Shown: in pieces, positions 47,060-58,549 of the stretch
Numbering within the stretch: the stretch's first letter is position 1
How the letters are laid out: each line of letters begins with the position of its first letter
From: Diadophis punctatus similis
Lineage: Eukaryota; Chordata; Lepidosauria; Squamata; Dipsadidae
Assembly: GCA_023053685.1 (NCBI GenBank)
Contig: JALIGW010000016.1
Span: 934,501 to 998,500, forward strand
Direction: 5' to 3'
Length of the DNA: 64,000 nucleotides
Notes under the pieces: model-generated
Told to the model about the DNA's origin: nothing
Database searches by the model: none
Seen by the model: the letters and a program-made list of their open reading frames with translations, nothing else
Program-made: the position numbers and the translations under genes

Positions 47060-47620
47060 CCGATTGCACTTGAGAATAAGTTCCAAGGAAGAAATCGGCC
47101 CCAAGAAATCGGCGAATTCTATCAGGGTCCCGCGCTGGGTGGAGAAATGCTATGGAATTGCTAGCCGGCTTTCTCGGCCACCCCGGGAAGTGACCGCGAT
47201 TGAGAAAAAAAAAGATGCTGTCGGAGTTCATTCGTTCCGAAGACCTTCCCCCAAGCCCGCCCCGCAACGCCTGTTCAAGGGAAGGGAAGGGAGAAAAGGA
47301 AGGGGCCACTACCCACTGACCTGACGGCAGGGAGTGGACCCTCTTGCGCTTTCTTCGAGGCAGGGCGCCGTCCAGGACGGAGCTCGCTTCCCGGAGAGCC
47401 ACCAACACGCTCCGCGAGCAGAAGCTGCCAAAGCCGGCGAGGCGGGTCAGAGCGACGAAGCCTTTCCCTGGGTGGAGCGATACCGCCGCTTCCAGCCAAT
47501 CAGCCGCCTGCGCCAGCCTCGGCTAGCTCGGGAATGGCGAGCCGAACCCAGAGCTGCGGGGCGCCGATTGCTTTGCTTCCCACGTTTCGTTTAGGCTCCG
47601 CATAGGAATGTGACCCGGAG
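47060..47620 (-). promoter_or_regulatory. SERTM1: CpG-rich block, candidate SERTM1 promoter/exon 1
   Basis: The only CpG-dense, repeat-free block upstream of SERTM1 in the window, about 14.5 kb from its coding exon. A CCAAT box lies at about 47493-47500 (GATTGG on the - strand). A donor-like CCGTCAG|GTCAGTGGG on the - strand lies at about 47321. SERTM1 needs a 5' non-coding exon, and this is the natural candidate. A bidirectional promoter or another transcript is also possible. Confidence 0.45.
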
Positions 47621-47766
47621 ACTTGGTAGGGGTCAGCTTTGCACTGCTTGGGGTTTTGAACCCGGGTTTCATACATACTGACCCCGACCGCCAGCTTGTA
47701 GAAAATCCTCCTACCGATTGTTGATGAATTCAGAATATTCCTGGAGAATGACTTTGAGACTAGAGA

Positions 47767-48540
47767 CTTTTATTTTATTAATTTATTTATTTATTTGTCA
47801 AACATGTACAGGATAGTAATTGTTTGTATAAACATAAGTAAAAAGTACCGATAAAAGAGGACAAGGTGCGCTTATGCACGCCCCTTTACAGACCTCTTAG
47901 AAATGGGAAGAGGTCCACTGTAGACAGTCTAAGGTTAAAGTTTTGGGGGTTTGGGGAAGGAACCACAGAGTCAGGTAGTGCATTCCAGGCATTGATCACT
48001 CTGTTGCTGAAGTCGTATTTTCTGCAGTCGAGTTTGGAGCGGTTTACATTAAGTTTGAATCTATTACGTGCTTATGTATTGTTGCGGTTGAAGCAGAAGA
48101 AATCATTGACAGGAAGGACATTTTGGTATATGATTTTATGAACTACATTTAGATCAGATTGGAGGCAGCGTGGTTGTAAATTGTCTAATCCCAATATTTC
48201 AAGTCTGGTGGAATAAAGTATTTTATTGCGAGCAGAGGAGTGGAGGACTCTTCTTGTGAAATATTTCTGGACTGTCTCGATTGTATTAATGTCTGATATG
48301 CAGTGCAGGTTCCAGACAGGTGAACTGTATTCCAGAATTGGTCTAACAAATGTTTTATATGCTCCGTTTAGCAGTGTAATATTGCCAGAGAAGAAGCTAC
48401 GCAAGATTAGATTAACAACTCTTAGTGCCTTTTTGGCAATGTTGTTACAGTGGGCTCTGGCACTTAGGTCATTAGATATGAGTACTCCAAGGTCTTTGAC
48501 AGAATGAGGGTCCTCTACAAGTTTCTTCATCCTAGACCTG
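47767..48540 (-). mobile_element. Jockey-superfamily LINE (CR1/Rex/Vingi-type), 3' end
   Basis: The minus frame (48530-48072) reads DLGVLISNDLSARAHCNNIA, NLILRSFFSGN, FVRPILEYSSPVWNLHC and RLEILGLDNLQPRCLQSDLN. After one TAA, the frame continues as FSNRVINAWNALPDSVVPSP. That is the usual end of the reverse-transcriptase ORF of this superfamily. The 3' tail is ACAAATAAATAAATAAATT. One stop only, so moderately young; 5'-truncated. Confidence 0.85.
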
Positions 48541-48836
48541 AAGTTAACAGAAACGAGGGGAAAAAATCTAGCAAGAAAATGTAAGATTTCAAACCTAAGA
48601 ATAGTAATAATAATAATTTAAATAACTTAATGAAGACCAACACCAGCTGAAGAACTGGCAGCTGTGATTTCACATCGTTGGGTATATTATAATTTATATG
48701 TAACTCGGAGAGAACTCCAGAAATGAGGGTCCCCATTGAAAAGGCACTGATAATGGTACCTGGTGATTTTGGTGAATCTTCAGGACATGATTCCTTGTTT
48801 AGCAAACTCTGAATTGTGTTATATACAACTTGTTTT

Positions 48837-49560
48837 TTTAAAAAAATTATTATTATTTTTCTTCATTAAACATCTAAATATTTTGATACAGATCTACACC
48901 CGTTTTTACAACATTGTTATATCTCGATTATGCACATTAAATCATAAATTTACAGTCTCTTCTGTCTTCGTTTTCTTCTCACGTTGTCACACAGACTTTC
49001 CTCTTTTTCTTAGTCCAGTTGTACCATCTAGTCCATGTTTTGTAGTATTCTGAGTTGCATTGTCCTTTGAGTTGAATAGTCAGCATGTCCATTTCAGCAC
49101 ATCTATATATTTTGTCCATTAGTATATTTTCTGGTGGGGTTTGATTGTCTTTCCAATATTGTGCATATGTTATTCTTGCCGCAGTTGTAATATGTAGTAT
49201 TAAATATTGTATGTTTTTTGGATATTGTTTTTCCATTATCCCCAGCAGGAAAAATTCTGGGGTGAATTCCATTGTTCTCTGTAATTTCTTGTAACCAAGC
49301 ATGCACCTTTTTCCAATAGCCCTTTGCTTCGGGACACAACCACCACGCATGAAAGAAGGTACCTACGTCTTTTTTACATTTCCAGCAAGCCGAATTCATT
49401 TTTGGGTATATTTTGGCCAATCTTGATGGAGCTAAATGCTATCTATAAAACATTTTATAATAATTCTCTTTGTATGCTGTTGACTTAGTTATTTTGCAGT
49501 TTATATTCCATGTTCTCTCCCAGTCAGCCAAGTGTATGTTGTGACCTACGTTTTTTTTTA
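48837..49560 (-). mobile_element. L1 LINE, 5'-truncated, with 16-bp target duplication
   Basis: The minus frames encode the L1 ORF2 C-terminus: NSACWKCKKDVGTFFHAWWL (Cys/His motif CxxC..H) and EAKGYWKKVHAWLQEI. The A-rich 3' end faces 48840. ATATACAACTTGTTTT occurs at 48821-48836 and 49561-49576, a perfect 16-bp duplication, so both ends of the insertion are defined. Confidence 0.9.
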
Positions 49561-49576
49561 ATATACAACTTGTTTT

Positions 49577-50190
49577 GTATATAATCAGTCACGATAAAGC
49601 AACCTTTGGTTTATCATTGTGGGTGAATATTATATATGATGTAAAATAGACAGAATGAACAGATTCATTTTCACTCTCATCCTTGGATTCCAGATGTGAA
49701 AGATGAGATAATAGTATGTCAGTGGTAATTCATTCCGATACTGTCAGAGTGCAATCAAATCCAGAACTTTAAAAAAAAAGTAGTGTAAAATTAAAAAAAA
49801 CACATGCAGAAAATGTCAATCAAAATAATGGGCTGAGGAAATTTTGCATCCAGCAGCCCAGGGATTTGTAGATCAGAACAGAAGGATATAAATGCAAGGA
49901 TCAAGGGCTAGACCTGAACTTTGAATGGAAAGAAAAGACAGGCACAAGGGGAAAGTGAATGGAGACAACTCAGTGATATCCACAGATATAGAATATATTA
50001 GTTTGAGGAGAGCCGTACTAAATATTGGTACACTGAGGTTAAGTGTGACACCCTAATGAATCTTAATGGCAATGTGTTCCAAACAGACCCCCTACCCCAC
50101 TTTCCAACTTCTTTATGCAATGTGTCATTAGCTTATAAATTTCCTGCCACAAGATATGTTAGAATGATCACTAGTTTATAGTTTTAAAGA
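49577..50190. other. Intergenic sequence
   Basis: Nothing recognised. Confidence 0.35.
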
Positions 50191-50195
50191 CAGAT

Positions 50196-50320
50196 TAGAA
50201 ATAGCAATAGCAATAGCAATAGCATTTTACTTATATACCGCTTCATAGTGCTTTACAGCACTCTCTAAGCGGTTTACAGAGTTCAGCATATTGCCCCCAA
50301 CAAATAAAGAAGAAGAAATA
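50196..50320 (-). mobile_element. tRNA-SINE tail fragment with (ATAGCA)n
   Basis: AATAGCAATAGCAATAGC is followed by the reverse of the GCGGTATATAAG-type tail and by CACTCTCTAAGCGGTTTACA, identical to the same part of the SINE at 35.44-35.69 kb. The tRNA head is missing. Confidence 0.75.
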
Positions 50321-50379
50321 AATGAAAGGTGGTTTTTTTCCTAATAAAGGAGAATATTTGTGACTCAGGGTAGAAATTA

Positions 50380-50465
50380 GGGGTCCTTGATACTCTCTGA
50401 GGTTGGTTATTTTCTTGCAAATGTTTCATTACCCAAACTAAGTAAAATCATCAGTGCTAAGTTTT
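50380..50465 (-). mobile_element. Penelope-type 3' end with hammerhead-like core
   Basis: On the - strand: GCACTGATGATTTTACTTAG, then GGGTAATGAAACATTTGCAA. CTGATGA (50454-50448) and GAAAC surround a TTAC/GTAA stem, the layout of a hammerhead core, followed by AACCAACCTCAGAGAG. No coding region is attached. Confidence 0.45.
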
Positions 50466-50759
50466 TTTATAGTACAGATTATGTTTGTTTGTTTGTTTGT
50501 TTTATGTACCATCACACTGAGAGTATAGTAGAGTTTCTGACTACATACACTAGTACATATAATAAAAATACATACACCCTAAATTTAAATGGCACATTAG
50601 AAGTACCAATTGCAAATCTGAACCAAAGTCCCTTATGAACAACCCCATAGTAAGAGTTTTTCTAAAGATCAGGAATGATGGCACTGTTTACATTTCCAAT
50701 AGGAGAGAAACCTTAGCATTCCTACTCAGGATGTGCATGCTGAATGGGTAGGTTTCATT

Positions 50760-51110
50760 TAAAGTTCATGGTCTGCAGAATCCTGAGTGCCAGCCCATAT
50801 TGGATTTTATAAGTCCAAACCAACTGCACTGAGATGCCTATTGATAACCAATTTAGCTCTTGCAGCACTACAGTTCTCATCCAGCAATAAGTGAGCTGCT
50901 GCATTTTGAACCAACTTAGCTTCTGAATAGTCTTAATGGCATCCTGTAGTAGAGTGCATTACACTAATGTAATCAGAAAGTAAAACTAAGCATACATCTG
51001 TTTCTTTTAAGCCAGTCAGTGAGATTTTCAAAGCAGGCAAAGCATTGACAAACTTCTTGATCCAATAAGAGAAGTAAGGATGCTTTACCACTCTTTTGCC
51101 ATTGTGTAGA
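50760..51110 (-). mobile_element. L2-type LINE relic
   Basis: CATTTTGAACCAACTTAGCTT, GAATAGTCTTAATGG and AGTGCATTACACTAATGTAAT parallel the CATTTTGCACCAGCTGAAG..GAATACTC..GCGCATTACAGTAGTCC segment of the L2 at 17.88-17.96 kb. Strongly decayed. Confidence 0.6.
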
Positions 51111-51489
51111 CTCAGACATGAGCTCATACCTGCAATTGGACAAATGTATTTCTGATCTGTCTCCCTGTAGCACTTCTGCTTCATTTCCTGGTAAACCAAG
51201 GGGAACCATAGGGTCAGAGAACCAGAAGAGGCCACTTTCATATTCCAGAGCTGAAGCAGACATTCAGTGGACTGCTTTGCAGATTACTGGGAATGCCCCA
51301 AGAATCTGTTGGAACTGATTGCATCCATAAAGCACATAGGACAGACCAACTTAATATACCCCCCTGGCTTGTGGGAAGTTGAGGCAATGACTGCTTATTT
51401 ATTTGATTGCTTGTTTGTTTATTTAGAAAATTTATATGGCTGCCCACTCAATCTCAGTGACTTTGGGTGGCTTACAAAAAAAAACAATA

Positions 51490-51999
51490 CAGTAATCCCT
51501 CGCTATATCGCGCTTCACCTTTCACGGTCTCGCTGCTTCACGGATTTGCGTGGGCGGCCAGGCAGTCAGCGGCAAAGCGCGCAGCTCCGGGACTCACAAA
51601 CCTCTCTGATGAGTTCTGCGCCTGCGTGGTGGTCTCCTGCTTCAGTCTGGCAGCGGCAGGCGAGTAAAGCGGTCCGATGAGCTCTGCACGTGCGCAGAAG
51701 GACTGCCGTTCATCAGCTGTAGGCGGGCCGCGCTGTCAGCTTTCCCTGAGGGAAAATGGCCATTCGCGCCAAATCGATGAGGGAACGGCCTACAAGCTCG
51801 CTCAGGAGATCAGTGCCAAGCAGCCACAGCAGACGTCAAGAGAGGGAGAGGTTGGAGGATTTTTCAGGCTTTTTTTGGGCGCCGAAAACGCAGAAGCCGG
51901 GTGGAGGGGTTTAAAAAAATAAAGTTTCCTACTTCACGGATTTCACCTATCACAGGTTCTTTTTGGAACCTAACCCCCGCGAAAAACGAGGGATTACTG
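51490..51999. mobile_element. Tigger/pogo-like MITE (family G)
   Basis: Ends CAGTAATCCCTCGCTATATC and CGCGAAAAACGAGG plus GATTACTG are inverted, flanked by TA at 51488-51489 and 52000-52001. Subterminal GCGCTTCACCTTTCACGG and CTTCACGGATTTCACCTATC resemble Tigger ends. The GC-rich interior has no transposase. Confidence 0.88.
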
Positions 52000-52004
52000 T
52001 ATAA

Positions 52005-52770
52005 AATAAAACAATATTTCTACCACCTCGCTGGCCACATCAATCAATCAAACTAGCCAGCTGGTGACTAATCTCAGATGAACTAAACAAATGTCTAACA
52101 TGTCCTTTTCAGGTGACAAGCTCACCAAGAGAATTAATCCATGCTTACCATGAAGATCTTGAATCTCTGGACTGTATTTGAATTGTATCCCACTACAAAC
52201 TGGAGAGATTCCATAATGGAAGATGGAAACTACTATATCCGTTTCCCATTTGTGCTAATGGTTGAGTGCCAAATGCTTCAGTGGAAGTCAGAAGTAATAA
52301 TGCATTGATCCAATCCTTACATCAGGCAACCACATAGTAAGCGGCATTATAGGAATTCATTTTCACTCTTGACTCTATTGGACCATGACAAAAAAACCCT
52401 AATGATTTTATGTGAATTTGAATCCTTTTTAATGGCCATCTGGTTTCCTTTATCCACAAGGATATATTCCAATTAATTGTGGATTACTTTGGCTCAAGTC
52501 TTCTGTGGCAATTTACCTGTTTGATGCAAGAACACCACTGTAACTCTGCTCCAGCTAAGGCTCTCAATTCTTAGAACTTTGAGTGGAAGTTGGCTACACT
52601 CATTTATTTGCTCACAAGCTGTACTAAACAGTAGATAACAATGGAAAATTGTCAAGATTTTGTAGCAATTATGGCGCAGTTTCCAAATCAATGCAGGTAG
52701 TTAATACTGTATATCTTTGTCAAAGGTATCATTTTTCTGGAGAATAGTTATCTTTCAGAGCTTTTCATCT
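52005..52770. other. Intergenic sequence
   Basis: Nothing recognised. Confidence 0.35.
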
Positions 52771-52878
52771 CAACGTTCCATAGAATCATTGAGAAACAAC
52801 ATTAGAAGGGGTCATTTATTGCATTAAGCCCAACTTCTTGTTTGGTGTAGGAATCTTAAATTAAAGCATTTGAGACAA

Positions 52879-53115
52879 ATTTATTTATTTATATCCCACG
52901 TTTATTATTTTTACAAATAATGTAAGTCGGTGAACATGCTGAATAAACCTTCTCCTCCTATTTTCCCCACAACAACACCCATACAGGGTGAGTTGGGCTA
53001 AGAGAGAGTGGCTGGCCCAAGGTCATGCAAATTGGTTTTCATGGCTAAGGTGGAACTAGAACTCACAGTCTCTGACTTTCTAGTGTGGGGCCTTAATCAC
53101 TAGACCAAAGTGGCT
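52879..53115 (-). mobile_element. tRNA-derived SINE inserted in CR1
   Basis: On the - strand: A box in CTTTGGTCTAGTGATTAAGG, B box in GACTGTGAGTTCTAGTTCC, body CAAATTGCATGACC-type, GGCCAGCCACTCTCTC and CAACTCACCCTGTATGG, ending GGGATATAAATAAATAAA. The 7.98-8.10 kb relic belongs to the same family. Confidence 0.8.
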
Positions 53116-53374
53116 TTTTCAAATGACTGTCTAGTCTCCACTGAACACATCCAATGAAGTGAAGCCCCACCTCTCCAATTAATAGGGTCCACAACAAAAC
53201 TGCTTTTACAGTTGGGCAGTTTCTTCTTACATTGAATCTACTTTCCTGTAATTTAAATTCATTACTGCACAACTATTTTTTATGTAGCATCCTTTCAGGT
53301 AGATGAATTATACTGAATTATTATATTTATTGTATCTCCCTTTGGATTTTTCTGAGAATTAAACACATCTAGTC

Positions 53375-53653
53375 CAGTGGCGGGATTAAAAAAAAATTAC
53401 TACTGGTTCTGTGGGCATGGCTTGGTGGGCGTGGTGTGGCTTGGTGGGCGTGGCAGGGGAAGGATATTGTAAAATCCCCACTCCAGGGGAAGGTTACTGC
53501 AAAATCCCCATTTCCTCCCGATCAGCTGGGACTCGGGAGGCAGAGAATAGATGGGGGCAGGGCCAGTCAGTCATTTACCGGTTCTCAGAACTACTCAAAA
53601 TTTCCACTACTGGTTCTCCAGAACTGGTCAGAACCTGCTGAAACCCACCTCTG
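53375..53653. mobile_element. hAT MITE, family B copy 3
   Basis: Ends CAGTGGCGGGATT and GCTGAAACCCACCTCTG, perfect duplication ATCTAGTC at 53367-53374 and 53654-53661. Internal TGGGCATGGCTTGGTGGGCG repeats. Confidence 0.9.
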
Positions 53654-54450
53654 ATCTAGTCCCTTAAATATCTTCATAACATTTAGTTTATAGTTCTCTA
53701 ATAATCATTTTTGCACTTCTCTGCTGCAGTTTCAATGTTTTGCACTTTTCTGCTGCAGCAAAGAAATCAAATCAATGAAATACATTATTCAAATTCCACA
53801 GGTAAACTCTGTGATGATATGTGGGAGATTAAAAAGAGAGGAGGGGATAAATATTTTGAATCTTGCAAGTTTGATGTTAGCCCCTTGAAGTACACAGGAA
53901 GCACAAATCAGTTGCATCAGCCCTATCTTTATTGTAAGATTACATTAAATAGAATCTTGCAAGATTGAAAAAATCTCTTCCTTCCTTTCTTTTTAATATT
54001 TCACATACTATCAGACTCCAACATTCTACTGATGCACTTGCTTTTTGTTTTATAAGTGGAGAACTTTGCAATTCATTCTGAAGGTTTATTTTGTTATTTT
54101 TAGACTACCTTTTAAATGTATTTAGATAACAGTAGCTGGGTGTCTTCTAGAATCTTAGTTACCCCCAATTTTATGTCATCTGCATATTTGATGAGTATAC
54201 TTTCTAATTCTTTAAGTCATTAAATTTCAAAAAATGCCAAAGAGTACAAGACCCAGAACTGAACCACGTGACACTACATTTGATAATTCTCTTCAAACTG
54301 AAGATATAGTTATGGAGATTCTTTCAGTACAGTTTCTGAACCAGCCATGCATCCACTGAATTATCATTCCATTCAGCTCACATTTACCTTGCTTGTTAAT
54401 CTGACTGAAATGCAACTGCTATGCAGAAACAAGATAAATTGGGTCTACTG

Positions 54451-54823
54451 CAGGGGTGTCAAACTCAAGGGCCGGGGCCCCGGATCTGGCCCGCGGGGTA
54501 CTTAGATCTGGCTCATGGGGCCACCATGGAAATAGTGAAGGACCAGCCCACGGTACTTCTGCCAGTGAAAATGGAGCTCAGGAGGGCTGCACGCGGCCCT
54601 CCCAAACTCCGTTTTCGCTGGCAGAGGGTTGCAGGAGGACGTGGCAGCGAAAACGGAGCTTGGGAGCCCATTTTCCCTAACAGAGTGCTCGGACCACCAC
54701 AGGCGCCCCTGACACAAGTGACATCGAGCTGGCCACGCCCACCCTGGCCATGCCCACCCCAGCTCCCTGAGGTCAAACACAACCCTGATGCGTCCCTCAA
54801 TGAAATCGAGTTTGACACCCCTG
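54451..54823. mobile_element. hAT MITE, family D copy 2
   Basis: Ends CAGGGGTGTCAAACTCAAGG and TCGAGTTTGACACCCCTG; duplication GTCTACTG / GTCTACAG (7 of 8) at 54443-54450 and 54824-54831. Charlie-like ends. Confidence 0.9.
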
Positions 54824-55404
54824 GTCTACAGCATTCTCACATTCTATTAAGGGAGCTATTTACTCAAAAAAAAAGAACATATTCTTTTGACAATTTGTTT
54901 TAGAAACGTCCATAATGAGTTAAATGAATTAAATTGCATTTTTAAAAAATGCTTTTAAATTAAATTGTGTCAGTGTGAGACTGACTTGTCTGTAGTTCAC
55001 AGAATCTTCCCTCTCCTCACCTTTTGAAAATAGGGATATTTCTTAGCCTCCCGTTTATGGATTTTTCACCAGTTCACCAAGGTTTTTCAAAGGTAATGCA
55101 TAAAAATTCAGCCCAAGCCATCTGGTTGTGTCTTCAGTAGGAGATAGCAGACTTTTAGTATACAGTACAGCACTCATCCCTTTCTGTTACTATTATACTT
55201 TTTGAACAAATTGTATCCTTCAATAGCTATATTCCAATGATGGGAGATATTCGACCAGATTTCCATTATCTCTATTTAGATTACTGTTTCCCAGTTACAG
55301 AAGAGGAAAGAAAAAGGCTTCACATAATTATTATTTGGGAACATTTTGTCAGTAAGTGCTTGTACATCTCTATCTAGACACACAAACAAACAATATCATA
55401 TGAA

Positions 55405-55885
55405 AAGTCAAATAGAATAGAATAACAGAGTTGGAAGGGACCTTGGAGGTCTTCTAGTCCAACCCCCTGCTTTGGCAGGAAACCCTACACCACTTCAGAC
55501 AAATGGTTATCCAACATCTTCTTAAAAACTTCCAGTGTTGGAGCATTCACAACTTCTGGAGGCAAGCTGTTCCACTGATTAATTGTTCTGTCTGTCAGGA
55601 AATTTCTCCTTAGTTCTAAGTTGCTTCTCTCCTTGTTTAGTTTCCACCCATTGCTTCTTGTTCTCCCCTCAGGTGCTTTGGAGAACAGCCTGACTCCCTC
55701 TTGTTTGTGGCGACCCCTGAGATATTGGAACACTGCTATCATGTCTCCCCTAGTCCTTCTTTTCATTAAACTAGACATACCCAGTTCCTGCAACCGTTCT
55801 TCATATGTTTTAGCCTCCAGTCCCCTAATCATCTTTGTTGCTCTTCTCTGCACTCTTTCCAGAGTCTCAACATCCTTTTTGCATC
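55405..55885 (-). mobile_element. CR1 LINE, young 5'-truncated copy
   Basis: The minus frame of 122 codons (55853-55485) reads MQRRATKMIRGLEAKTYEER, LQELGMSSLMKRRTRGDMIA, FQYLRGRHKQ and FLTDRTINQWNSLPPEVVNA, ending VFKKMLDNHLSEVV and stop: the conserved C-terminus of CR1 ORF2. The 3' UTR and an AATAGAATAGAATA-type end (in reverse) lie at 55408-55425. Confidence 0.93.
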
Positions 55886-56022
55886 ATGGAATGATACCTC
55901 TTTCATGTTCTGTTAAGGTACACCTCTTCTTTTCTAATAAGTACTTGGCCTTATGAAAGCAGATAACCAAGTAGCCTGCTCTCACTGTAAGATGGAATTG
56001 TACAGTCTCATATACTACAGTA

Positions 56023-56320
56023 CAGTGGTGGGTTGCTGCCTTTTCGGACCGGTTCTTTAGAACCAGTAGCGGAAATTCGGTGCCGCTCACCAAACTGGCA
56101 GCGATGACCGGCAGTCCACGATCCCGAACCGGTGCTCCGGTCACCGCGGATTGCAAAAAAAAACCCTCTGTGCATGCGCAAAGGCTTCTGTGCATATGCA
56201 GAGGGTCATTTCCGGGAAGGGATGTGCATGTGCGCACGAATGAAGCGAGCGCCCGCGTGCAAAACATGCACTTCCGTCACGATGCGGACTGGTGGGGAAG
56301 GTAAGTAGAACCCACTCCTG
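56023..56320. mobile_element. hAT MITE, family B copy 4
   Basis: Ends CAGTGGTGGGTTGCTGCC and GTAGAACCCACTCCTG; duplication CTACAGTA / CTACAGTG (7 of 8). Confidence 0.88.
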
Positions 56321-56329
56321 CTACAGTGA

Positions 56330-56900
56330 TACAATTATTGGAGTTAAAAAACAGAACAGAAATATATAATCACGTTAAGATCTCTACATAATGCACTATG
56401 AAAAGGCAAGAGTTGGATTATGTAGCCTCTTACATGAGATTTAATGCCTTCTCTCAAACCCACCCAGTAATGCAATTTGTGCTACCATCTGAGAATGAAA
56501 AAATAATAAAGTTTGTATCTATTCTTGAGATTACATGGTATAATGCACTCTCCCCTGATTTAAGAGGGACTCTGAATTTCCATGCAGATTCAAAATCTAA
56601 AAAAGCCTACATTTAGTAATAACAGAAGTTATTATTTTTGTATGTAATAATGCTCCAAAAGAAGTATAAAAGTTGACAATATATCACAAACAACTCTGGC
56701 AAGCTGCCAAAGAGGTATTAATTGTTTGGATAATGTTTTCCTGGTATTTTAGTTAGACTTCTATAAAGCTTTAGTTAAGCATTATTTAATACTTTCTTCT
56801 AGTTCTAAATATGCAGCTCCTGCTTTATGCTTTCCAATTTCATTAGCATCCAAGCTGTATTAATTGATTATTCAATAACTATAGAATGCTTGAGATTCCA
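56330..56900. other. AT-rich intergenic sequence
   Basis: Nothing recognised. Confidence 0.35.
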
Positions 56901-56904
56901 TATA

Positions 56905-57120
56905 CAGGTTGTCTTCGCTTACTGAAGTCTTGTGCAGCAAACTGTTCAAGGTTACAATTTGGGCACTTTGCAATTGGTGCACATCTCCAAAATCCACAGT
57001 GCCACAGTCACATGATCACCATTTAAGACCTTCACAGCTGGCTTCCAACAAGCAAAGTCAATGGAGAAACCAGCAAAAAGTTACAAGTAGTGGTCATATG
57101 ATATCATACTTTAGTTCTTC
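56905..57120. mobile_element. Tigger-like family H, partial copy
   Basis: CAGGTTGTCTTCGCTTACTG after TA, then GTCACATGATCACC and AAGCAAAGTCAATGGAG as in sister copies. Right end lost. Confidence 0.6.
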
Positions 57121-57434
57121 AACGCTTAATGATCAGTGATAGGCTTGATGACGGATGTAAGTATGATCTGATCATTTGATGCTTCATTTGGTCTGTGTCA
57201 CTCTGTGGGTGTGGCTTATTTTGTGTGCGTGGCTTGATGGCTTTGCGGTCATGTGAAGGTGGGCATGGCTTCATGGTCATGTGACAACAGAGCTGCCTGT
57301 CCCAGTTAAGGTTAGCCAATGAGAACTTTCTGTACATAGCAATTTGTATTTAAAATTTTGCGCACTAAGCAAAGAAGAATTGAAGATTATCTAAATATAT
57401 TGGTCCAGTATGACTTCTGAAGGAGGGTATATCA

Positions 57435-57925
57435 CAGTGATGGCAAACTTTGTTTTGCTCGGGTGCCAAAAGGGTGCGTGCGTGTGAGATAGAGTGTGCA
57501 CGTGTGCCCACACCCATAATGCAATGCCCTCCCCCCTGTGCATGTGTGCTGTCCCCCGCATGCGCACAATCCCCCTGCGCTCCACCCTGCGATTGCGCAC
57601 AGGCCTCACTGAAGCTTCCGGACTTCCGGTAGGCCCGTTGGGCTGTTTTTCGCTCTCCCCGGGGTTCAGGAAAGCCCCCTGAAGCCTGGGGAGAGTGAAA
57701 AATGGCCAAACAGGCCAACCGGAAGTTTGGAAACGAACTTCCGGTTAGGCTGTTGGGCCGTTTTTCACTGTGGGGACGGCAAAAAACGGCCAAAAAGAAG
57801 GCCAAAAATCAGCTGGCCAGCACGCACATGTGCATTGGAGCTGACATAGGGCAACGCCTCGCGTGCCCTCAGATATGGCTCCGCGTGCCACCTGTGGCAC
57901 GCATGCCATAGGTTCACCATCACTG
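57435..57925. mobile_element. hAT MITE, family A copy 4
   Basis: Ends CAGTGATGGCAAAC and GGTTCACCATCACTG; duplication GTATATCA / GTATAGCA (7 of 8). GC-rich interior with CCGGAAGTTTGG / CGAACTTCCGG inverted units. Confidence 0.9.
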
Positions 57926-57934
57926 GTATAGCAG

Positions 57935-58465
57935 ATTGAAACAATGACCATGTATAGATGACCTATTCAAAACTTCTTCAGACAAGGAGATGATTGGAGA
58001 TCACCTACATGCGCTCTGTTGCTCCTTGTGAAATGTTCACAAAGCAGTGGTCGCTGGTGGGTTTTGAGCACCAGGAAACAATGAGAATAGCCATCTTGCT
58101 TACCACCACAGTGAACACCTTTTTAAGGACACTAAGTTCACAAATTTCTTTTCAAATCACATTTAGAAATGGCTTGTTAACTACTTTTAAGCTATTAGAG
58201 ACCTTTGGATTGTTCAATCTGAAAAAGGTCAGTTTGTCTTCAATTCTAGACATCAGTCAAAATGTAAGTATAATCTTAAGATTTTTTTTTAAATTAACAG
58301 AAAAAAACTAAATAAGGCTGATCTTAGAAAGTTGCAAACAGATTAAGGGTCCAGATACATTTAGAATAAAATTTTAGAATTAATTATAAAGACACTTTCC
58401 TGTGGAAAATATATTTGTTTGGATTTTTCTCAGGATACAATAAAGGTAAGTAATTTTACACTAGA
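57935..58465. other. AT-rich intergenic sequence
   Basis: Nothing recognised. Confidence 0.35.
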
Positions 58466-58469
58466 GGGA

Positions 58470-58548
58470 ACTTATATGCCGCCCTGAGTCCCGCAGGAGT
58501 TGGGTGGCATATAAGAACAATTAAATTAAATAAATAAATAAATAAACT
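58470..58548 (+). mobile_element. Short L2-type 3' end (hairpin plus tail)
   Basis: TATGCCGCCCTGAGTCCCGC, GAGTTGGGTGGCATATAAG, then AAATAAATAAATAAATA. Same terminal hairpin as the L2 at 17.3 kb. Only the last ~80 bp are present. Confidence 0.7.
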
Positions 58549-58549
58549 A

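Larger units (their letters stand above)
52775..55200 (-). mobile_element. Ancient CR1 LINE split by later insertions
   Basis: Blocks in CR1 order on the - strand: 52780-52878 (3' end, TAGAATCATTGAGAAAC), 53116-53340 (CTCCACTGAACACATCC; GGGCAGTTTCTTCTTACATTG), 53662-53765, 54060-54450 (CATCTGCATATTTGATGAG; AGACCCAGAACTGAACC) and 54832-55160 (GACTTGTCTGTAGTTCAC; GGATTTTTCACCAGTTCACC). A SINE, a family B hAT and a family D hAT interrupt it. Too decayed for a protein. Confidence 0.6.

Noticed and set aside
47055..47594. Open frames in the 47-kb CpG block as coding exons
   Set aside because: Frames exist on both strands with no family resemblance; more likely 5' UTR and promoter.
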